A stretch of DNA of 64,000 bases from Paracidovorax wautersii (GTDB lineage: Bacteria; Pseudomonadota; Gammaproteobacteria; Burkholderiales; Burkholderiaceae_C): positions 1-64,000 of the forward strand of contig NZ_JAVIZX010000001.1 of NCBI RefSeq assembly GCF_031453675.1, read 5' to 3'. Below are positions 7,880 to 16,786 of this stretch, one piece after another. The notes below the pieces were generated by a model. That model worked only from the letters and a program-made list of their open reading frames with translations. It was not told where the DNA came from and did no database searches. The stretch's first letter is position 1; every line of letters starts with the position of its first letter. Both the position numbers and the translations under genes were made by a program.

Positions 7880-9706
7880 ATGCTCCAAACCCTTCGCTCG
7901 AAGATTCTTGCCATCAGCACCGCCACCGTGGTCTGTGCCCTGGCCATCACCGGTGCTGCCACCTACAGCATCACCCGCACCAGCACCTTCCAGACCATCG
8001 AACAGGACCTGGACGCGATCACGGCCGGCAACACCATGGCCATCGACCAGTGGGTGGCGTCCAAGGCGCTGGCCGTGACGGCCGCGGCCGCCGCCATCGA
8101 GCAGGGCGACCCGCAGGACTACGCGGCGCACATGGGCAAGGCCAGCGGCTTCCCGATCACCACGGTGGGCTGGGAAGACAAGACCTTCAAGTCCACCACG
8201 CAGACGGCCGCAGGCTACGACCCCACGGCCCGTCCCTGGTACAAGGCCGCCGTGCAGGCCGGCAAGCTCACCGTCACCAAGCCTTATGGCGACTCCAGCA
8301 CCGGCACACCCTACGTGGCCTTCGTAGCGCCCATGCTGCGCGGCGGCGCCCTGCAGGGCGTGATCAGCGGTGCCGTGCCGCTGACCGGCGTGCGCGATGT
8401 GGTGGCCGCCATCCGGCCCACGCCCAACAGCCTGGGTTTCGTCGTCAGCACCGAGGGCCAGGTGCTGGCCCATGCCGACGCCAAGCTCATCCTCAAGCCC
8501 GCCGCCGAGATCTCCGCCCTGCTCACGCCAGCGGCGCTGACGGCGCTCGCCACCGCCCAGCAACCGCTCGAAGTGGAGCTGGATGGCCGGGCCAAGCTGC
8601 TGAAGGCCCGCGCCGTGCAGGGCACGGACTGGCTGCTGGTCGTGGCGCTGGACAAGGCGGAGGCCACGGCCGGCCTGCGCAGCGTGCTGCAGACGCTGGC
8701 CGTCGCCATCGTCGTCCTGGCCCTGATCGCCGCCGCCGTGTCGGCCGCGCTCACCGCCACCTCGTTCCGCCGCCTGTCGCAGGTGCGCGACGCCATGGAC
8801 ACCGTGGGCTCCGGCGGCGGCGACCTGACCCAGCGCCTGCCCGTGCACGGCAACGACGAAGTGGCGCAGATCGCCAAGTCGTTCAACCAGTTCGTGGAGC
8901 AGATCGGCACGGTGCTCAAGGACGTGCAGAGCGGCGTGGAATCGATGAAGACCGCCACCGACGAGATCAAGGCCGGCAACCAGGATCTGTCCAACCGCAC
9001 CGAAGGCTCGGCCAGCGCCATCCAGGAAACCTCGGCCTCGCTGTCGCAGCTCACCGTCAACGTCAAGCAGTCCGCCGAGGCCGCGGCCCTGGCCACGCGC
9101 CTGGCCAATGCGGCCAGCGCCTCCGCCACCAAGGGCGGCGAGGTGGTGGGCAGCGCCGTCAGCACCATGGATGAAATCTCCGGCGCCTCGTCCAAGATCG
9201 GCGAGATCATCGGCGTGATCGACTCCATCGCGTTCCAGACCAACATCCTGGCGCTGAACGCGGCCGTGGAAGCCGCCCGCGCCGGCGAGCAGGGCCGGGG
9301 CTTTGCCGTGGTGGCCGCCGAGGTGCGCAGCCTGGCGCACCGCAGCGCCACCGCCGCCAAGGAGATCAAGACGCTGATCGACGCCTCCGGCGCCAGCGTG
9401 GTCACCGGCACGGAGCGTGTGCGCGCCGCGGGCGAGACCATGGGCGAGATCGTGGAAGGCATCCAGCGCGTGGCGCAGATCATCGGCGAGATCAATGGAT
9501 CGATGAACGAGCAGAGCATGGGCATCGGCCAGATCAACCAGGCCGTGGCCGAGATGGACCGCGCCACCCAGCAGAATGCAGCCCTGGTGGAGGAATCCAC
9601 CGCGGCGTCCTCGGTGCTCAACGAACAGGCCCACCACCTGTCGCGCACCGTCGCCGGCTTCACGCTCGACCGCCGCGACGCGGACGATACCTTGCGGCTG
9701 CGATGA
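7880..9706 (+). CDS. Methyl-accepting chemotaxis protein with periplasmic Cache-type sensor
   Basis: 608 residues. There is a membrane segment near residues 9-31, a periplasmic region of about 240 residues with Cache features ([24 protein letters not shown]), a second membrane segment near 270-292, a HAMP domain, then a signalling coiled coil. The highly conserved tip reads [20 protein letters not shown] followed by [14 protein letters not shown]. The C-terminus has no NWETF-like CheR pentapeptide. It detects a small ligand outside the cell and signals to CheA/CheW. The position between a dicarboxylate-type carrier and a GntR gene in the purine island suggests a nutrient in the same regulon, but the ligand is unknown. 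Confidence 0.93.
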   Translation: MLQTLRSKILAISTATVVCALAITGAATYSITRTSTFQTIEQDLDAITAGNTMAIDQWVASKALAVTAAAAAIEQGDPQDYAAHMGKASGFPITTVGWEDKTFKSTTQTAAGYDPTARPWYKAAVQAGKLTVTKPYGDSSTGTPYVAFVAPMLRGGALQGVISGAVPLTGVRDVVAAIRPTPNSLGFVVSTEGQVLAHADAKLILKPAAEISALLTPAALTALATAQQPLEVELDGRAKLLKARAVQGTDWLLVVALDKAEATAGLRSVLQTLAVAIVVLALIAAAVSAALTATSFRRLSQVRDAMDTVGSGGGDLTQRLPVHGNDEVAQIAKSFNQFVEQIGTVLKDVQSGVESMKTATDEIKAGNQDLSNRTEGSASAIQETSASLSQLTVNVKQSAEAAALATRLANAASASATKGGEVVGSAVSTMDEISGASSKIGEIIGVIDSIAFQTNILALNAAVEAARAGEQGRGFAVVAAEVRSLAHRSATAAKEIKTLIDASGASVVTGTERVRAAGETMGEIVEGIQRVAQIIGEINGSMNEQSMGIGQINQAVAEMDRATQQNAALVEESTAASSVLNEQAHHLSRTVAGFTLDRRDADDTLRLR

Positions 9707-9750
9707 CGCGGCCTTGACCGCACGGCCCCGCTGCGCGCACCCTTTCCGTC

Positions 9751-10443
9751 ATGAGCATCAACCAGACCCAGATCGCGCAGCAGGTGGTGGAATCCATCCT
9801 GGCCCAGAAACTCGCCCCCGGCGAGCGGCTGGGCGAGCAAGAGCTGGCGGATCTGTTCGGCGTGAGCCGCACCATGGTCCGCGAAGCGCTGATGCAGCTG
9901 CAGGCGCGCGGCTTCATCGAGGTGCGGCCCCGGCGCGGCTGGTACGTGGTGGAGCCGTCGGTGGAAGACGCGCGCGATGCGTTCTCTGCCCGACGCATCA
10001 TCGAGTCCGGCATCCTGGCCGAGGCGGGCCGGCCGCTGCAGTCCGTCATTCCCCGGCTGCGCGCGCACATCGCCGAGGAACGGCAGGCCATCGACGCGGC
10101 CGATGCCGCCACGCGCTCCTTCCTGCTGGCCGACTTCCACGTCTGCCTGGCCGAAGCCATGGGGCACCGCACGCTGAGCGACATGCTGCGCGACCTCACG
10201 GCGCGCACCACGCTGGCGGCGTCGCTCTACCAATCGCGCCATGAAGCCGCCCAATCGTGCGCCGAACACGCCGCCATCGTCGAGGCGCTGGAGGCCGGCG
10301 ACACGGCCCTGGCGCGCGAGCGTCTGCTGGCCCATATCGGCCATGTGGAATCTGCGCTGAACCCCGACCAGCCCCTGGTGCGAGACCGCCTGCGCGATTC
10401 GCTCACGCCCCTGGCAGCGTCGCGCGCCGCCACCGGCGCCTGA
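9751..10443 (+). CDS. GntR-family regulator, FCD subfamily
   Basis: 230 residues. An N-terminal winged helix carries ERLGEQELADLFGVSRTMVR and the wing RPRRGWYVVEP. An all-helical FCD effector domain follows (DFHVCLAEAMGHRTL, with His residues that bind metal or carboxylate in the family). It lies 44 bp after the chemoreceptor and upstream of the NCS1 permease. It is related in sequence to the GntR protein at 13244. FCD regulators usually sense organic acids and bind TNGT/ACNA palindromes, which fits the four TTTGTATACAAA-like sites nearby. A role in ureide or purine control is inference. Confidence 0.9.
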   Translation: MSINQTQIAQQVVESILAQKLAPGERLGEQELADLFGVSRTMVREALMQLQARGFIEVRPRRGWYVVEPSVEDARDAFSARRIIESGILAEAGRPLQSVIPRLRAHIAEERQAIDAADAATRSFLLADFHVCLAEAMGHRTLSDMLRDLTARTTLAASLYQSRHEAAQSCAEHAAIVEALEAGDTALARERLLAHIGHVESALNPDQPLVRDRLRDSLTPLAASRAATGA

Positions 10444-10713
10444 AGCGCCACCCGGCCGCACTGCTGACGGCCGGGAAGACGCCGCCGCCCTGCCCTGCTG
10501 CCGCGTGTGCGCGTTTGCGCGTCAACCGCGCGCTGCACCACGCCCCCCTCCGCCCCCATCCCGCACGCGGCGCCGGCCCTGCCTGCCCGGCGCGCGATCA
10601 CCTCGCTACCTCACTGCCTTCATGGCGGCACGGTGCCTTGCACCGCCCTCACAGGCTGCGTGCGGGTAATCACTGAGTGGCACTGGACCGGCGGCACTTG
10701 AGTGCACGCATTT

Positions 10714-10725
10714 TTTGTATACAAA
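10714..10725. promoter_or_regulatory. Candidate FCD-GntR operator, site C (perfect palindrome)
   Basis: TTTGTATACAAA is a perfect 12-bp palindrome 74 bp before the permease start, overlapping a possible -10 region. It is the best of four related sites. Confidence 0.55.
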
Positions 10726-10730
10726 TATGG

Positions 10731-10774
10731 GGTGCAATAACCAGATCGCCGGTGACCCATTGCGCCGGCACACC
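10731..10774 (+). other. Possible structured mRNA leader of the permease gene
   Basis: GGTG (10731-10734) can pair with CACC (10771-10774) and GCCGG (10748-10752) with CCGGC (10765-10769). This leaves a 13-nt internal loop on the 5' side and one base on the other. A similar asymmetric two-helix arrangement follows site D. Xanthine-I (NMT1-motif) riboswitches occur before such genes, but I cannot confirm the consensus. Confidence 0.25.
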
Positions 10775-10799
10775 GACCATCCGCCACGAGGAGACACCC

Positions 10800-12299
10800 G
10801 TGAACACAGCCGCCAGCACCGCCGCACCCGGCCTGCCCGCACAGTCCGGCAACTCGCCGCACGCAGGCACCGCGCTCATCAAGCCGGGATACGACCCGCG
10901 CCTGACCAACGAGGACCTCGCGCCCCTGAAGAAACAGACCTGGGGCCAATACAACATCTTCGCGTTCTGGATGTCCGACGTGCACAGCGTGGGCGGCTAC
11001 ATCACCGCCGGCAGCCTGTTCGCGCTGGGCCTGTCGAGCTGGCATGTGCTGGTGGCCCTGCTGGTGGGCATCGTCATCGTGCAGTTCTTCTGCAACCTGG
11101 TGGCCAAGCCCAGCCAGGTGACGAGCGTGCCCTACCCCGTCATCTGCCGTGCGTCGTTCGGCGTGCTGGGCGCCAACATTCCGGCCATCATCCGCGGGCT
11201 CATCGCCGTGGCCTGGTACGGCATCCAGACCTATCTGGCGTCCAGCGCCTTCATGATCCTGGCGCTGCACTTCTATCCGTCGCTGGACGCGTATGCCGAT
11301 GTCACCCGTCACGGCTTCGCCGGCCTGTCCTTGCTGGGCTGGGTCGCCTTCATGGTGATGTGGGTGCTGCAGGCGCTGGTGTTCTGGCACGGCATGGAAG
11401 CGATTCGCCGCTTCATCGACTGGGCGGGGCCGGGCGTCTACGTGGTGATGTTCATCCTGTGCGGCTGGCTGGTCTGGAAAGCCGGGTGGAAGAACATCGA
11501 CCTGAACCTGGGCGGCGTGCGCTTCCAGGGCTGGGATGCGGTGCCGGTGATGCTCTCGGCCATCGCGCTGGTGGTGAGCTACTTCAGCGGGCCGATGCTG
11601 AACTTCGGCGACTTCTCGCGCTACGGCAAGAGTTTCGACGCCGTGAAGAAAGGCAACTTCTGGGGCCTGCCCGTCAACTTCGTGTTCTTCTCGCTGCTGA
11701 CCGTGCTCACCACGGCGGCCACGCTGCCGGTGTTCGGCGAGCTCATCACCGACCCGGTGCACACCGTGGGCCGCATCGACTCGACCACCGCCGTGGTGCT
11801 GGGCGCGCTCACCTTCATGATCGCCACCATCGGCATCAACATCGTCGCCAACTTCGTGTCGCCGGCGTTCGATTTCTCCAACGTCGCGCCGCAGCACATC
11901 AGCTGGCGCACGGGCGGCATGATCGCCGCGGTGGGCTCGATCTTCATCACGCCCTGGAACCTGTACAACAACCCGCAGGTGATCCACTACACGCTCGACG
12001 TGCTGGGCTCGTTCATCGGGCCGCTGTTCGGCATCCTCATCGCCGACTATTACCTGGTGCGCAAGCAGCAGGTGGACGTGGACGCGCTCTACACCATGGG
12101 CCGGGAAGGCCCGTACTGGTACAGCAACGGCTACAACCTGCGCGCGGTGTGGACCATGGTGCCGTCGGCGCTCATCCCCATCCTGTGCGTGCTGATACCC
12201 GCCTGGCGCGGCGCCGCCAACTACGCCTGGTTCATCGGCATGGGCCTGGGGCTCGTCATCTACACCGTCCTGAACACCGACCGGATCCGAAAGAGTTGA
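10800..12299 (+). CDS. NCS1-family permease, probably allantoin/hydantoin/nucleobase
   Basis: 499 residues and about 12 membrane segments. NCS1 motifs are LTNEDLAPLKKQTWGQYNIFAFWM near the N-terminus, CRASFGVLGANIPAIIRG, and FVSPAFDFSNVAPQHISWR, followed by GILIADYYLVRKQQVDV near the end. NCS1 proteins import purines, pyrimidines, allantoin or hydantoins with Na+ or H+. The GTG at 10800 follows GAGGAG at normal spacing; longer frames would run through the operator. The racemase gene begins a few bases after its stop, so the two are co-transcribed. Together with PuuE and AllC this suggests allantoin as substrate, though other nucleobases remain possible. Confidence 0.92.
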   Translation: MNTAASTAAPGLPAQSGNSPHAGTALIKPGYDPRLTNEDLAPLKKQTWGQYNIFAFWMSDVHSVGGYITAGSLFALGLSSWHVLVALLVGIVIVQFFCNLVAKPSQVTSVPYPVICRASFGVLGANIPAIIRGLIAVAWYGIQTYLASSAFMILALHFYPSLDAYADVTRHGFAGLSLLGWVAFMVMWVLQALVFWHGMEAIRRFIDWAGPGVYVVMFILCGWLVWKAGWKNIDLNLGGVRFQGWDAVPVMLSAIALVVSYFSGPMLNFGDFSRYGKSFDAVKKGNFWGLPVNFVFFSLLTVLTTAATLPVFGELITDPVHTVGRIDSTTAVVLGALTFMIATIGINIVANFVSPAFDFSNVAPQHISWRTGGMIAAVGSIFITPWNLYNNPQVIHYTLDVLGSFIGPLFGILIADYYLVRKQQVDVDALYTMGREGPYWYSNGYNLRAVWTMVPSALIPILCVLIPAWRGAANYAWFIGMGLGLVIYTVLNTDRIRKS

Positions 12300-12304
12300 A
12301 CACC

Positions 12305-13072
12305 GTGCGCATCCAGATCATCAATCCCAACACCACCTGGAGCATGACCGAGAAGATCGGTGCCTGCGCCCGCGCCGTGGCGCGGCCGGGCACCGAGATC
12401 GTCGCCGTGAGCCCGGCCATGGGGCCGGCCTCCATCGAAAGCCACTACGACGAGGCGCTGGCCATGCCAGGGCTGCTGCAGGTAATCGCCCAGGGCGAAG
12501 CGGCCGGCGTGGACGGCTACGTGATCGCCTGCTTCGGCGATCCGGGCTTGAAGGCCGCGCGCGAACTGGCACGCGGCCCGGTGGTCGGCATTGCCGAGGC
12601 GGCCATGCACCTGGCCAGCATGGTCGGCACGCGCTTCTCCGTCGTCACCACGCTGGGCCGCACCATGGGCCAGGCCTGGCACCTGGCCGAGATCTACGGC
12701 ATGGAGCGCTTCTGCGCCAACGTGCGTGCCTGCGAGCTGCCGGTGCTGGAGCTGGAAGTGCCCGGCTCCCAAGCCCGCGAACGCATCGTCGACGAGTGCC
12801 GCCGCGCGCTGGCCGAGGACGGCTGCGACACCATCGTGCTGGGCTGCGCCGGCATGGCCGACCTGTGCGAGCACATCAGCGGATTGCTCGGCGTGCCGGT
12901 GATCGACGGCGTGGCGGCCGCCACCACGCTGGTCGAGTCGCTGGTGACGCTGCGCCTGGCCACCAGCAAGCACGGCGAACTGGCGCGCCCGCTGCCCAAG
13001 GCCATGGCCGGCGCGCTGGCGGGGTTCACCCTGCAGCCCGCGACTGCGGCCCACAGCCGGCGCGCCGCATGA
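12305..13072 (+). CDS. Allantoin/hydantoin racemase (Asp/Glu racemase superfamily)
   Basis: 255 residues. The N-terminal INPNTTWSMTEKI motif and the two catalytic cysteines, Cys76 in VIACFGDPG and Cys181 in VLGCAGMAD, define the hydantoin/allantoin racemase family. It would interconvert R- and S-allantoin, or 5-substituted hydantoins, so that a stereospecific hydrolase can use both. The GTG at 12305 lies 5 bp after the permease stop; a TTG at 12296 is also possible. Being paired with an NCS1 permease and close to PuuE supports allantoin over amino-acid hydantoins. No hydantoinase is visible in the window. Confidence 0.9.
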   Translation: MRIQIINPNTTWSMTEKIGACARAVARPGTEIVAVSPAMGPASIESHYDEALAMPGLLQVIAQGEAAGVDGYVIACFGDPGLKAARELARGPVVGIAEAAMHLASMVGTRFSVVTTLGRTMGQAWHLAEIYGMERFCANVRACELPVLELEVPGSQARERIVDECRRALAEDGCDTIVLGCAGMADLCEHISGLLGVPVIDGVAAATTLVESLVTLRLATSKHGELARPLPKAMAGALAGFTLQPATAAHSRRAA

Positions 13073-13109
13073 CCTGGGCTGCGGTGCCGGCTGCAGCCAC
13101 TCCCGATTT

Positions 13110-13191
13110 CATAGCTGCATGCGCTTGATTTGCTTGGCATTCGATGCAAAATTACTTGAAAGTCCAATGAATACAAGCGCTGCCAGCTATG
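13110..13191. repeat. R1-related long hairpin, copy f
   Basis: An outer stem of CATAGCTG (13110-13117) and CAGCTATG (13184-13191) encloses GCGCTTG (13121-13127) and CAAGCGC (13174-13180). The internal sequence is AT-rich. It uses the same words as family R1 but with a longer loop, and lies between the racemase and GntR genes. Confidence 0.55.
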
Positions 13192-13243
13192 GTTTTTGAC
13201 AAGCCCCGCAACCGGCGAAAGCGCTGACGCGCCACAATCGGGC

Positions 13244-14047
13244 ATGCCCCGCGACCGCCCCTCCACGCCCCCGTCTAGTCCCCAGCGCGCAGCGCCCGCG
13301 CCGGCCGCCCGTGGCCGCGCCCCCCGCCCGGCCCCGCCGGATGGCGCCACACCGGCGCCGCAGGCCGAGCGCCAGGCCTCCATCGAAAGCATCGCGCAGG
13401 ACCTGGCCACCGCCATCGTCGAAAAGCGCCTGCCGCCCGGCACCTGGCTGCGCGAAGAGGCGCTCGGCCGCGTGTATGCCGTCAGCCGCACCAAGATCCG
13501 CGCCGCGCTGGTGATGCTGGCCAAGGACCGGCTCATCGAGACCATCCCCGATAAGGGCGCCTTCGTCAGCCGCCCCAGCGTGCAGGAGGCGCGCGAGGTG
13601 TTCGCCGTGCGCCGCATCCTCGAAGCCGAGGTGGTGCGCCTGTTCGTGGCCCACGCCCGCCCGGCCGACTACCAGCTGCTGGAACAGCACATCCGCGTGG
13701 AGCGCACCGCCCTGCAGGCCAGCACCACCACCGGCCGCGTGCAGGAAAAGCTGCTGGGCGACTTCCACGTCGCGCTGGCCGAAGCCTCGGGCAACGCCAC
13801 GCTGGCGCAGCTGGTGCGCGACCTGGTGGCGCGCAGCTCGCTTATCGCCATGCTCTACCACTCGTCGAACGACCCGCACTGCTCCAGCGACGAGCACGCC
13901 GACTTCCTGCGCATCTGCCGCAAGGGCAACGCCGACGCCGCCGTGGCCTGCATGAACGAGCACCTGACGCGCATCGAGAACAACCTGGAGCTGGACACCG
14001 AGCGCATGGACCGGCAGCTGGATCTGGTGAAGGCGCTGCTGGCGTAA
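13244..14047 (+). CDS. GntR-family regulator, FCD subfamily (second of the island)
   Basis: 267 residues. A Pro/Ala-rich N-terminal tail of about 45 residues is followed by a winged helix (TWLREEALGRVYAVSRTKIR, wing PDKGAFVSRPS) and an FCD domain (DFHVALAEASGNATL). It resembles the regulator at 9751 in the effector domain (LLADFHVCLAEAMG versus LLGDFHVALAEASG), suggesting related ligands. The ATG at 13244 is the first plausible start; a TTG at 13196 would add an unlikely leader next to the hairpin. It is the last gene of the ureide island and may act on the TTTGTATACAAA-like sites, but which of the two regulators does so is unknown. Confidence 0.88.
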   Translation: MPRDRPSTPPSSPQRAAPAPAARGRAPRPAPPDGATPAPQAERQASIESIAQDLATAIVEKRLPPGTWLREEALGRVYAVSRTKIRAALVMLAKDRLIETIPDKGAFVSRPSVQEAREVFAVRRILEAEVVRLFVAHARPADYQLLEQHIRVERTALQASTTTGRVQEKLLGDFHVALAEASGNATLAQLVRDLVARSSLIAMLYHSSNDPHCSSDEHADFLRICRKGNADAAVACMNEHLTRIENNLELDTERMDRQLDLVKALLA

Positions 14048-14113
14048 TGCCATCGGGTATGGCAGGGCTGGAGCGGAATGCGCCAGCCCGGCCCGACCGT
14101 CCTCCAGCGCCGT

Positions 14114-14722
14114 TCAGAGCGCTTGCACCATGCGCAGCACGGCCACCATGCCAGGATCGTCCAGCCCCTTGCTCTGCTCCGCGAACATGCGCGCCCGGCC
14201 GATGCGATTGGGCTGTCCGCGCAGCGCGTCCAGCGCGGATTGCGCGCCGGCGCACGCAGCGGCCTTCAGGGCCGCCGCATCCGCAGCCGGCGGGGCGGCA
14301 CGCAGAGCTTCGGCAATGGCAGCCATGCTGTCGAGCATGGTCTTGTCGCCCAGCTTGGCCCCACCCCGCGCGCTCAGCGCGTCCAGCAAGGCCGGCAGCA
14401 ATGCCTGCACGGCTTGCCGGTCCAGCGGCTGCTGTGCTTGCGGCGACTTGGCCGCCACCAGAAACGCCTGCGCCAGCAGCGTGCCGAAGCTGGAGCCCGA
14501 CGCCTTGGCGCAGGCCGACGCGCACGCCTTGAACACGACAGCGGGGGTATCGCCCACCGGCAGCACCGCCTCCATGTTCTCCGCGCACTTCTGCAGCGTG
14601 GTGCCCAGGTCGCCATCGCCCAGGCGCGCATCCAGCGCATTGAATTCGGGCGCGGCCTCCCGCATGGCGGCACACCAGCGCTGCAGCGCGGCCGACAGAA
14701 TGAGGCTATCGAGCGGCGCCAT
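14114..14722 (-). CDS. dhaL: DhaL-like dihydroxyacetone kinase ADP/ATP-binding subunit
   Basis: 202 residues, all-helical DhaL fold. The Mg-ADP-binding Asp motif reads LDARLGDGDLGTTL, followed by SGSSFGTLL and GDKTMLDSM. Its start overlaps the dhaK stop by one base (TGATG), so the two subunits are co-translated. It would supply the phosphoryl group to the keto sugar held by DhaK. No DhaM phosphotransferase gene is nearby, so either ATP is used directly or a PTS partner lies elsewhere. It is the last gene of a four-gene reverse-strand operon. Its substrate may be another short ketose rather than dihydroxyacetone. Confidence 0.9.
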   Translation of the reverse strand: MAPLDSLILSAALQRWCAAMREAAPEFNALDARLGDGDLGTTLQKCAENMEAVLPVGDTPAVVFKACASACAKASGSSFGTLLAQAFLVAAKSPQAQQPLDRQAVQALLPALLDALSARGGAKLGDKTMLDSMAAIAEALRAAPPAADAAALKAAACAGAQSALDALRGQPNRIGRARMFAEQSKGLDDPGMVAVLRMVQAL

Positions 14723-15723
14723 CAGATCACCCTCCAGAAAGGACAGTCGGCCGGGTCCTTGAGCAGGGCTTCCAGCTCGCTGTCCAGCGGCATCAACGTC
14801 AGCGAGGCCCCCGCCATCTCCATGGACGTGGCGTATCGCCCCACCAGGGGCATCACCGGTGTGGCACCGTGATCGGCCAGCACCTGCGCCACCTTGCGGT
14901 ACAGGATGTACAGCTCCTCGTGCGGCGTGGCCCCCAGCGAGTTCACCAGCACCGCCACGCGGCTGCCGCGCTGCAGATCCAGTTCGGGCAGCAGGCGGTC
15001 GAGCATCTCCTGCGCCAGCGCGTCCGCGGTGGGCAGCTTGCCGCGCCAGATACCGGGCTCGCCGTGAATGCCCATGCCGAACTCCACCTCGTCCTCCGCG
15101 ATCGCGAAGGAGGCCTTGCCGGACTCGGGCACGACGCAGGGCGTGAGCGCGACGCCGATGCTGCGCACCGCCTGCGCGGCCTTGCGCGCGGCGGCGGCCA
15201 CCTCGGCCAGGCTGCCGCCCGCGGCGGCCCGCGCCCCGGCGATCTTGTAGGCGTACACCAGCCCTGCCACGCCGCGGCGCTTGTCGCGCTCGGCCGGCGG
15301 CGCACTGGCGACATCGTCCGCCACGCGCACGGCATCGACCTCGATGCCTTCGAGCTCCAGGAACTCCTGGGCCATCTCGAAGTTCATGCGGTCGCCGCCG
15401 TAGTTGCCATAGAGGTGCAGGATGCCCGCGCCGCCATCGGCCGCCTGGGCTGCGGCCTGGCAGTCGGCCACCCGCGGGCCGGCAAACACATTGCCGACCG
15501 CACAGGCGTCGATCAGCCCGCGGCCGATGTAGCCCAGAAACACGGGCAGGTGGCCCGAGCCCCCGCCCGTGACGATGCCGACCTTGCCCGGCACCGGGCC
15601 GCCGGCCAGCGCCAGCACGCGGCCATCGTCACCCAGGCGGCGGAAGTGGTCGCCATGGGCCAGGCACAGGCCTTCCAGCGTTTCGTCCACATAGTCGGCG
15701 GGACGGTTGAGGATCTTTTTCAT
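14722..15723 (-). CDS. dhaK: DhaK-like dihydroxyacetone kinase substrate-binding subunit
   Basis: 333 residues. The glycine-rich GGGSGHLPVFLGYIGRG motif and FGMGIHGEPG, with the His that forms the covalent hemiaminal with dihydroxyacetone, are intact. GNVFAGP and YGNYGGDRMNFEMA are further family motifs. It binds the keto sugar in the cytoplasm. It sits between a Bug solute-binding protein upstream and dhaL downstream in an operon with a DapA-type enzyme. One reading is that the aldolase releases a C3 or C4 ketone that this kinase captures. Confidence 0.92.
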   Translation of the reverse strand: MKKILNRPADYVDETLEGLCLAHGDHFRRLGDDGRVLALAGGPVPGKVGIVTGGGSGHLPVFLGYIGRGLIDACAVGNVFAGPRVADCQAAAQAADGGAGILHLYGNYGGDRMNFEMAQEFLELEGIEVDAVRVADDVASAPPAERDKRRGVAGLVYAYKIAGARAAAGGSLAEVAAAARKAAQAVRSIGVALTPCVVPESGKASFAIAEDEVEFGMGIHGEPGIWRGKLPTADALAQEMLDRLLPELDLQRGSRVAVLVNSLGATPHEELYILYRKVAQVLADHGATPVMPLVGRYATSMEMAGASLTLMPLDSELEALLKDPADCPFWRVI

Positions 15724-15732
15724 GGGCGGGTC

Positions 15733-16716
15733 TCAATCTGCCTTCAGCCGGCCTTCACGCGCAGCGGTGCTGGCCACCTTGTATTCCGCCTCGAGCACCT
15801 TGGCGAACTCTTCGGGCGTGCCGGGGTAGGCCGTGCTGCCCATTTCCTTGGCAGAGGCCACCATCTGCGGGTCTTTCACCGCCTGTGCGAGCGCATTGGC
15901 CAGCTGGCTGCGCAGTTCGGGCGGCAGGCCGGCCGGGCCCAGCACGCCGATCCAGGTGGTGCCGTCGATCTCGCCGAAGCCCTGCTGCGCCACCGTCTTC
16001 ACGCCCGGCAGGGTGGGATCTTCTTGCGGGCCCAGAATCGCCAGAGGCTGCAGGGCGCCCGACTTGATGTGCGGCAGGGAGCTGGTGACCTGGTCGAAAT
16101 GCACATCGATCACGCCGCCCATCAGGTCCACCAGCGCCGGGCCCGAGCCCTTGTAGCTGACCGAGGTGAAGCGGGCCTTGAGCAGGTTCTCCATCTGCAG
16201 CAGGGCCAGCTGGTTGGGCGTTCCGGGGCCCGAGTGGCCGGCACTGAGCTTGCCGTCTTCCGACTTGGCATAGGCCACCAGATCCGCCAGGGTCTTGAAC
16301 CGGGCGTCGTTCTTGCGCGCCAGCAGAACCATGGAACTCTTGTTGACCAGGGCCAGCGGCGCGAAGTTGCTGCGGCTGTAGGCGGTCTTGATCATCTCCG
16401 GCAAGGTCACGATGACGCCGGCCCCGCACAGCAGCAGCGTGTAGCCATCGGGCTGCGCGCGCGACACGCCGATGGCGCCGATTGCACCGCCGCCACCGCC
16501 CCGGTTGTCGATGACCACCGGCTGGCCGAGCACCTTGCCGAGCGATACGGCCAGCAGCCGGGCCACCAGATCGGTGTTGCCCCCGGGTGCGAAGGGCACC
16601 ACGATGGTGACGGGTTTGTTGGGAAAGCCCTGCGCCCAAGCAGGCAGGCCGGCGGCCAGGGCCCCCATGCTGGCCAGGGTGCCGGTGCGCAGCAGTTCGC
16701 GACGATTCAAAGGCAT
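15733..16716 (-). CDS. Bug-family tripartite-tricarboxylate-transporter receptor
   Basis: 327 residues. The N-terminus has a twin-arginine-like NRRELLRTG followed by a hydrophobic stretch and AWA, so it is exported to the periplasm. Typical Bug motifs are KPVTIVVPFAPGGNTD, VVIDNRGGGGGAIG, QPDGYTLLL and SAGHSGPGTP. These proteins bind carboxylated compounds. No TctA/TctB membrane genes are in the window, which is normal for the expanded Bug family of Burkholderiales. The start at 16716 follows GGAGAC and places the signal at the N-terminus. The dhaK start lies 9 bp after the stop. Confidence 0.9.
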   Translation of the reverse strand: MPLNRRELLRTGTLASMGALAAGLPAWAQGFPNKPVTIVVPFAPGGNTDLVARLLAVSLGKVLGQPVVIDNRGGGGGAIGAIGVSRAQPDGYTLLLCGAGVIVTLPEMIKTAYSRSNFAPLALVNKSSMVLLARKNDARFKTLADLVAYAKSEDGKLSAGHSGPGTPNQLALLQMENLLKARFTSVSYKGSGPALVDLMGGVIDVHFDQVTSSLPHIKSGALQPLAILGPQEDPTLPGVKTVAQQGFGEIDGTTWIGVLGPAGLPPELRSQLANALAQAVKDPQMVASAKEMGSTAYPGTPEEFAKVLEAEYKVASTAAREGRLKAD

Positions 16717-16786
16717 CTTGTCAGTCTCCAATCTGTAGTTGTGAAGGGGTCCGGGCACGCCCTGCCCAGGCGCGGGCGCCGGGAGC

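Larger units (their letters stand above)
10444..10799 (+). other. Intergenic leader upstream of the NCS1 permease
   Basis: 356 bp without a convincing gene. It is C-rich at first. A promoter-like TTGAGT lies near 10699, followed by operator site C, a possible folded leader (10731-10774) and a GAGGAG ribosome site just before the GTG start at 10800. Confidence 0.6.

Noticed and set aside
6416-9637. A 1073-codon reverse-strand frame
   Set aside because: It is antisense to the dicarboxylate carrier and chemoreceptor, with no recognisable domain.
13110-13191. CRISPR-like or tRNA-like fold
   Set aside because: Single hairpin with no repeated spacer units and no tRNA consensus. No CRISPR array or tRNA was seen anywhere in the window.
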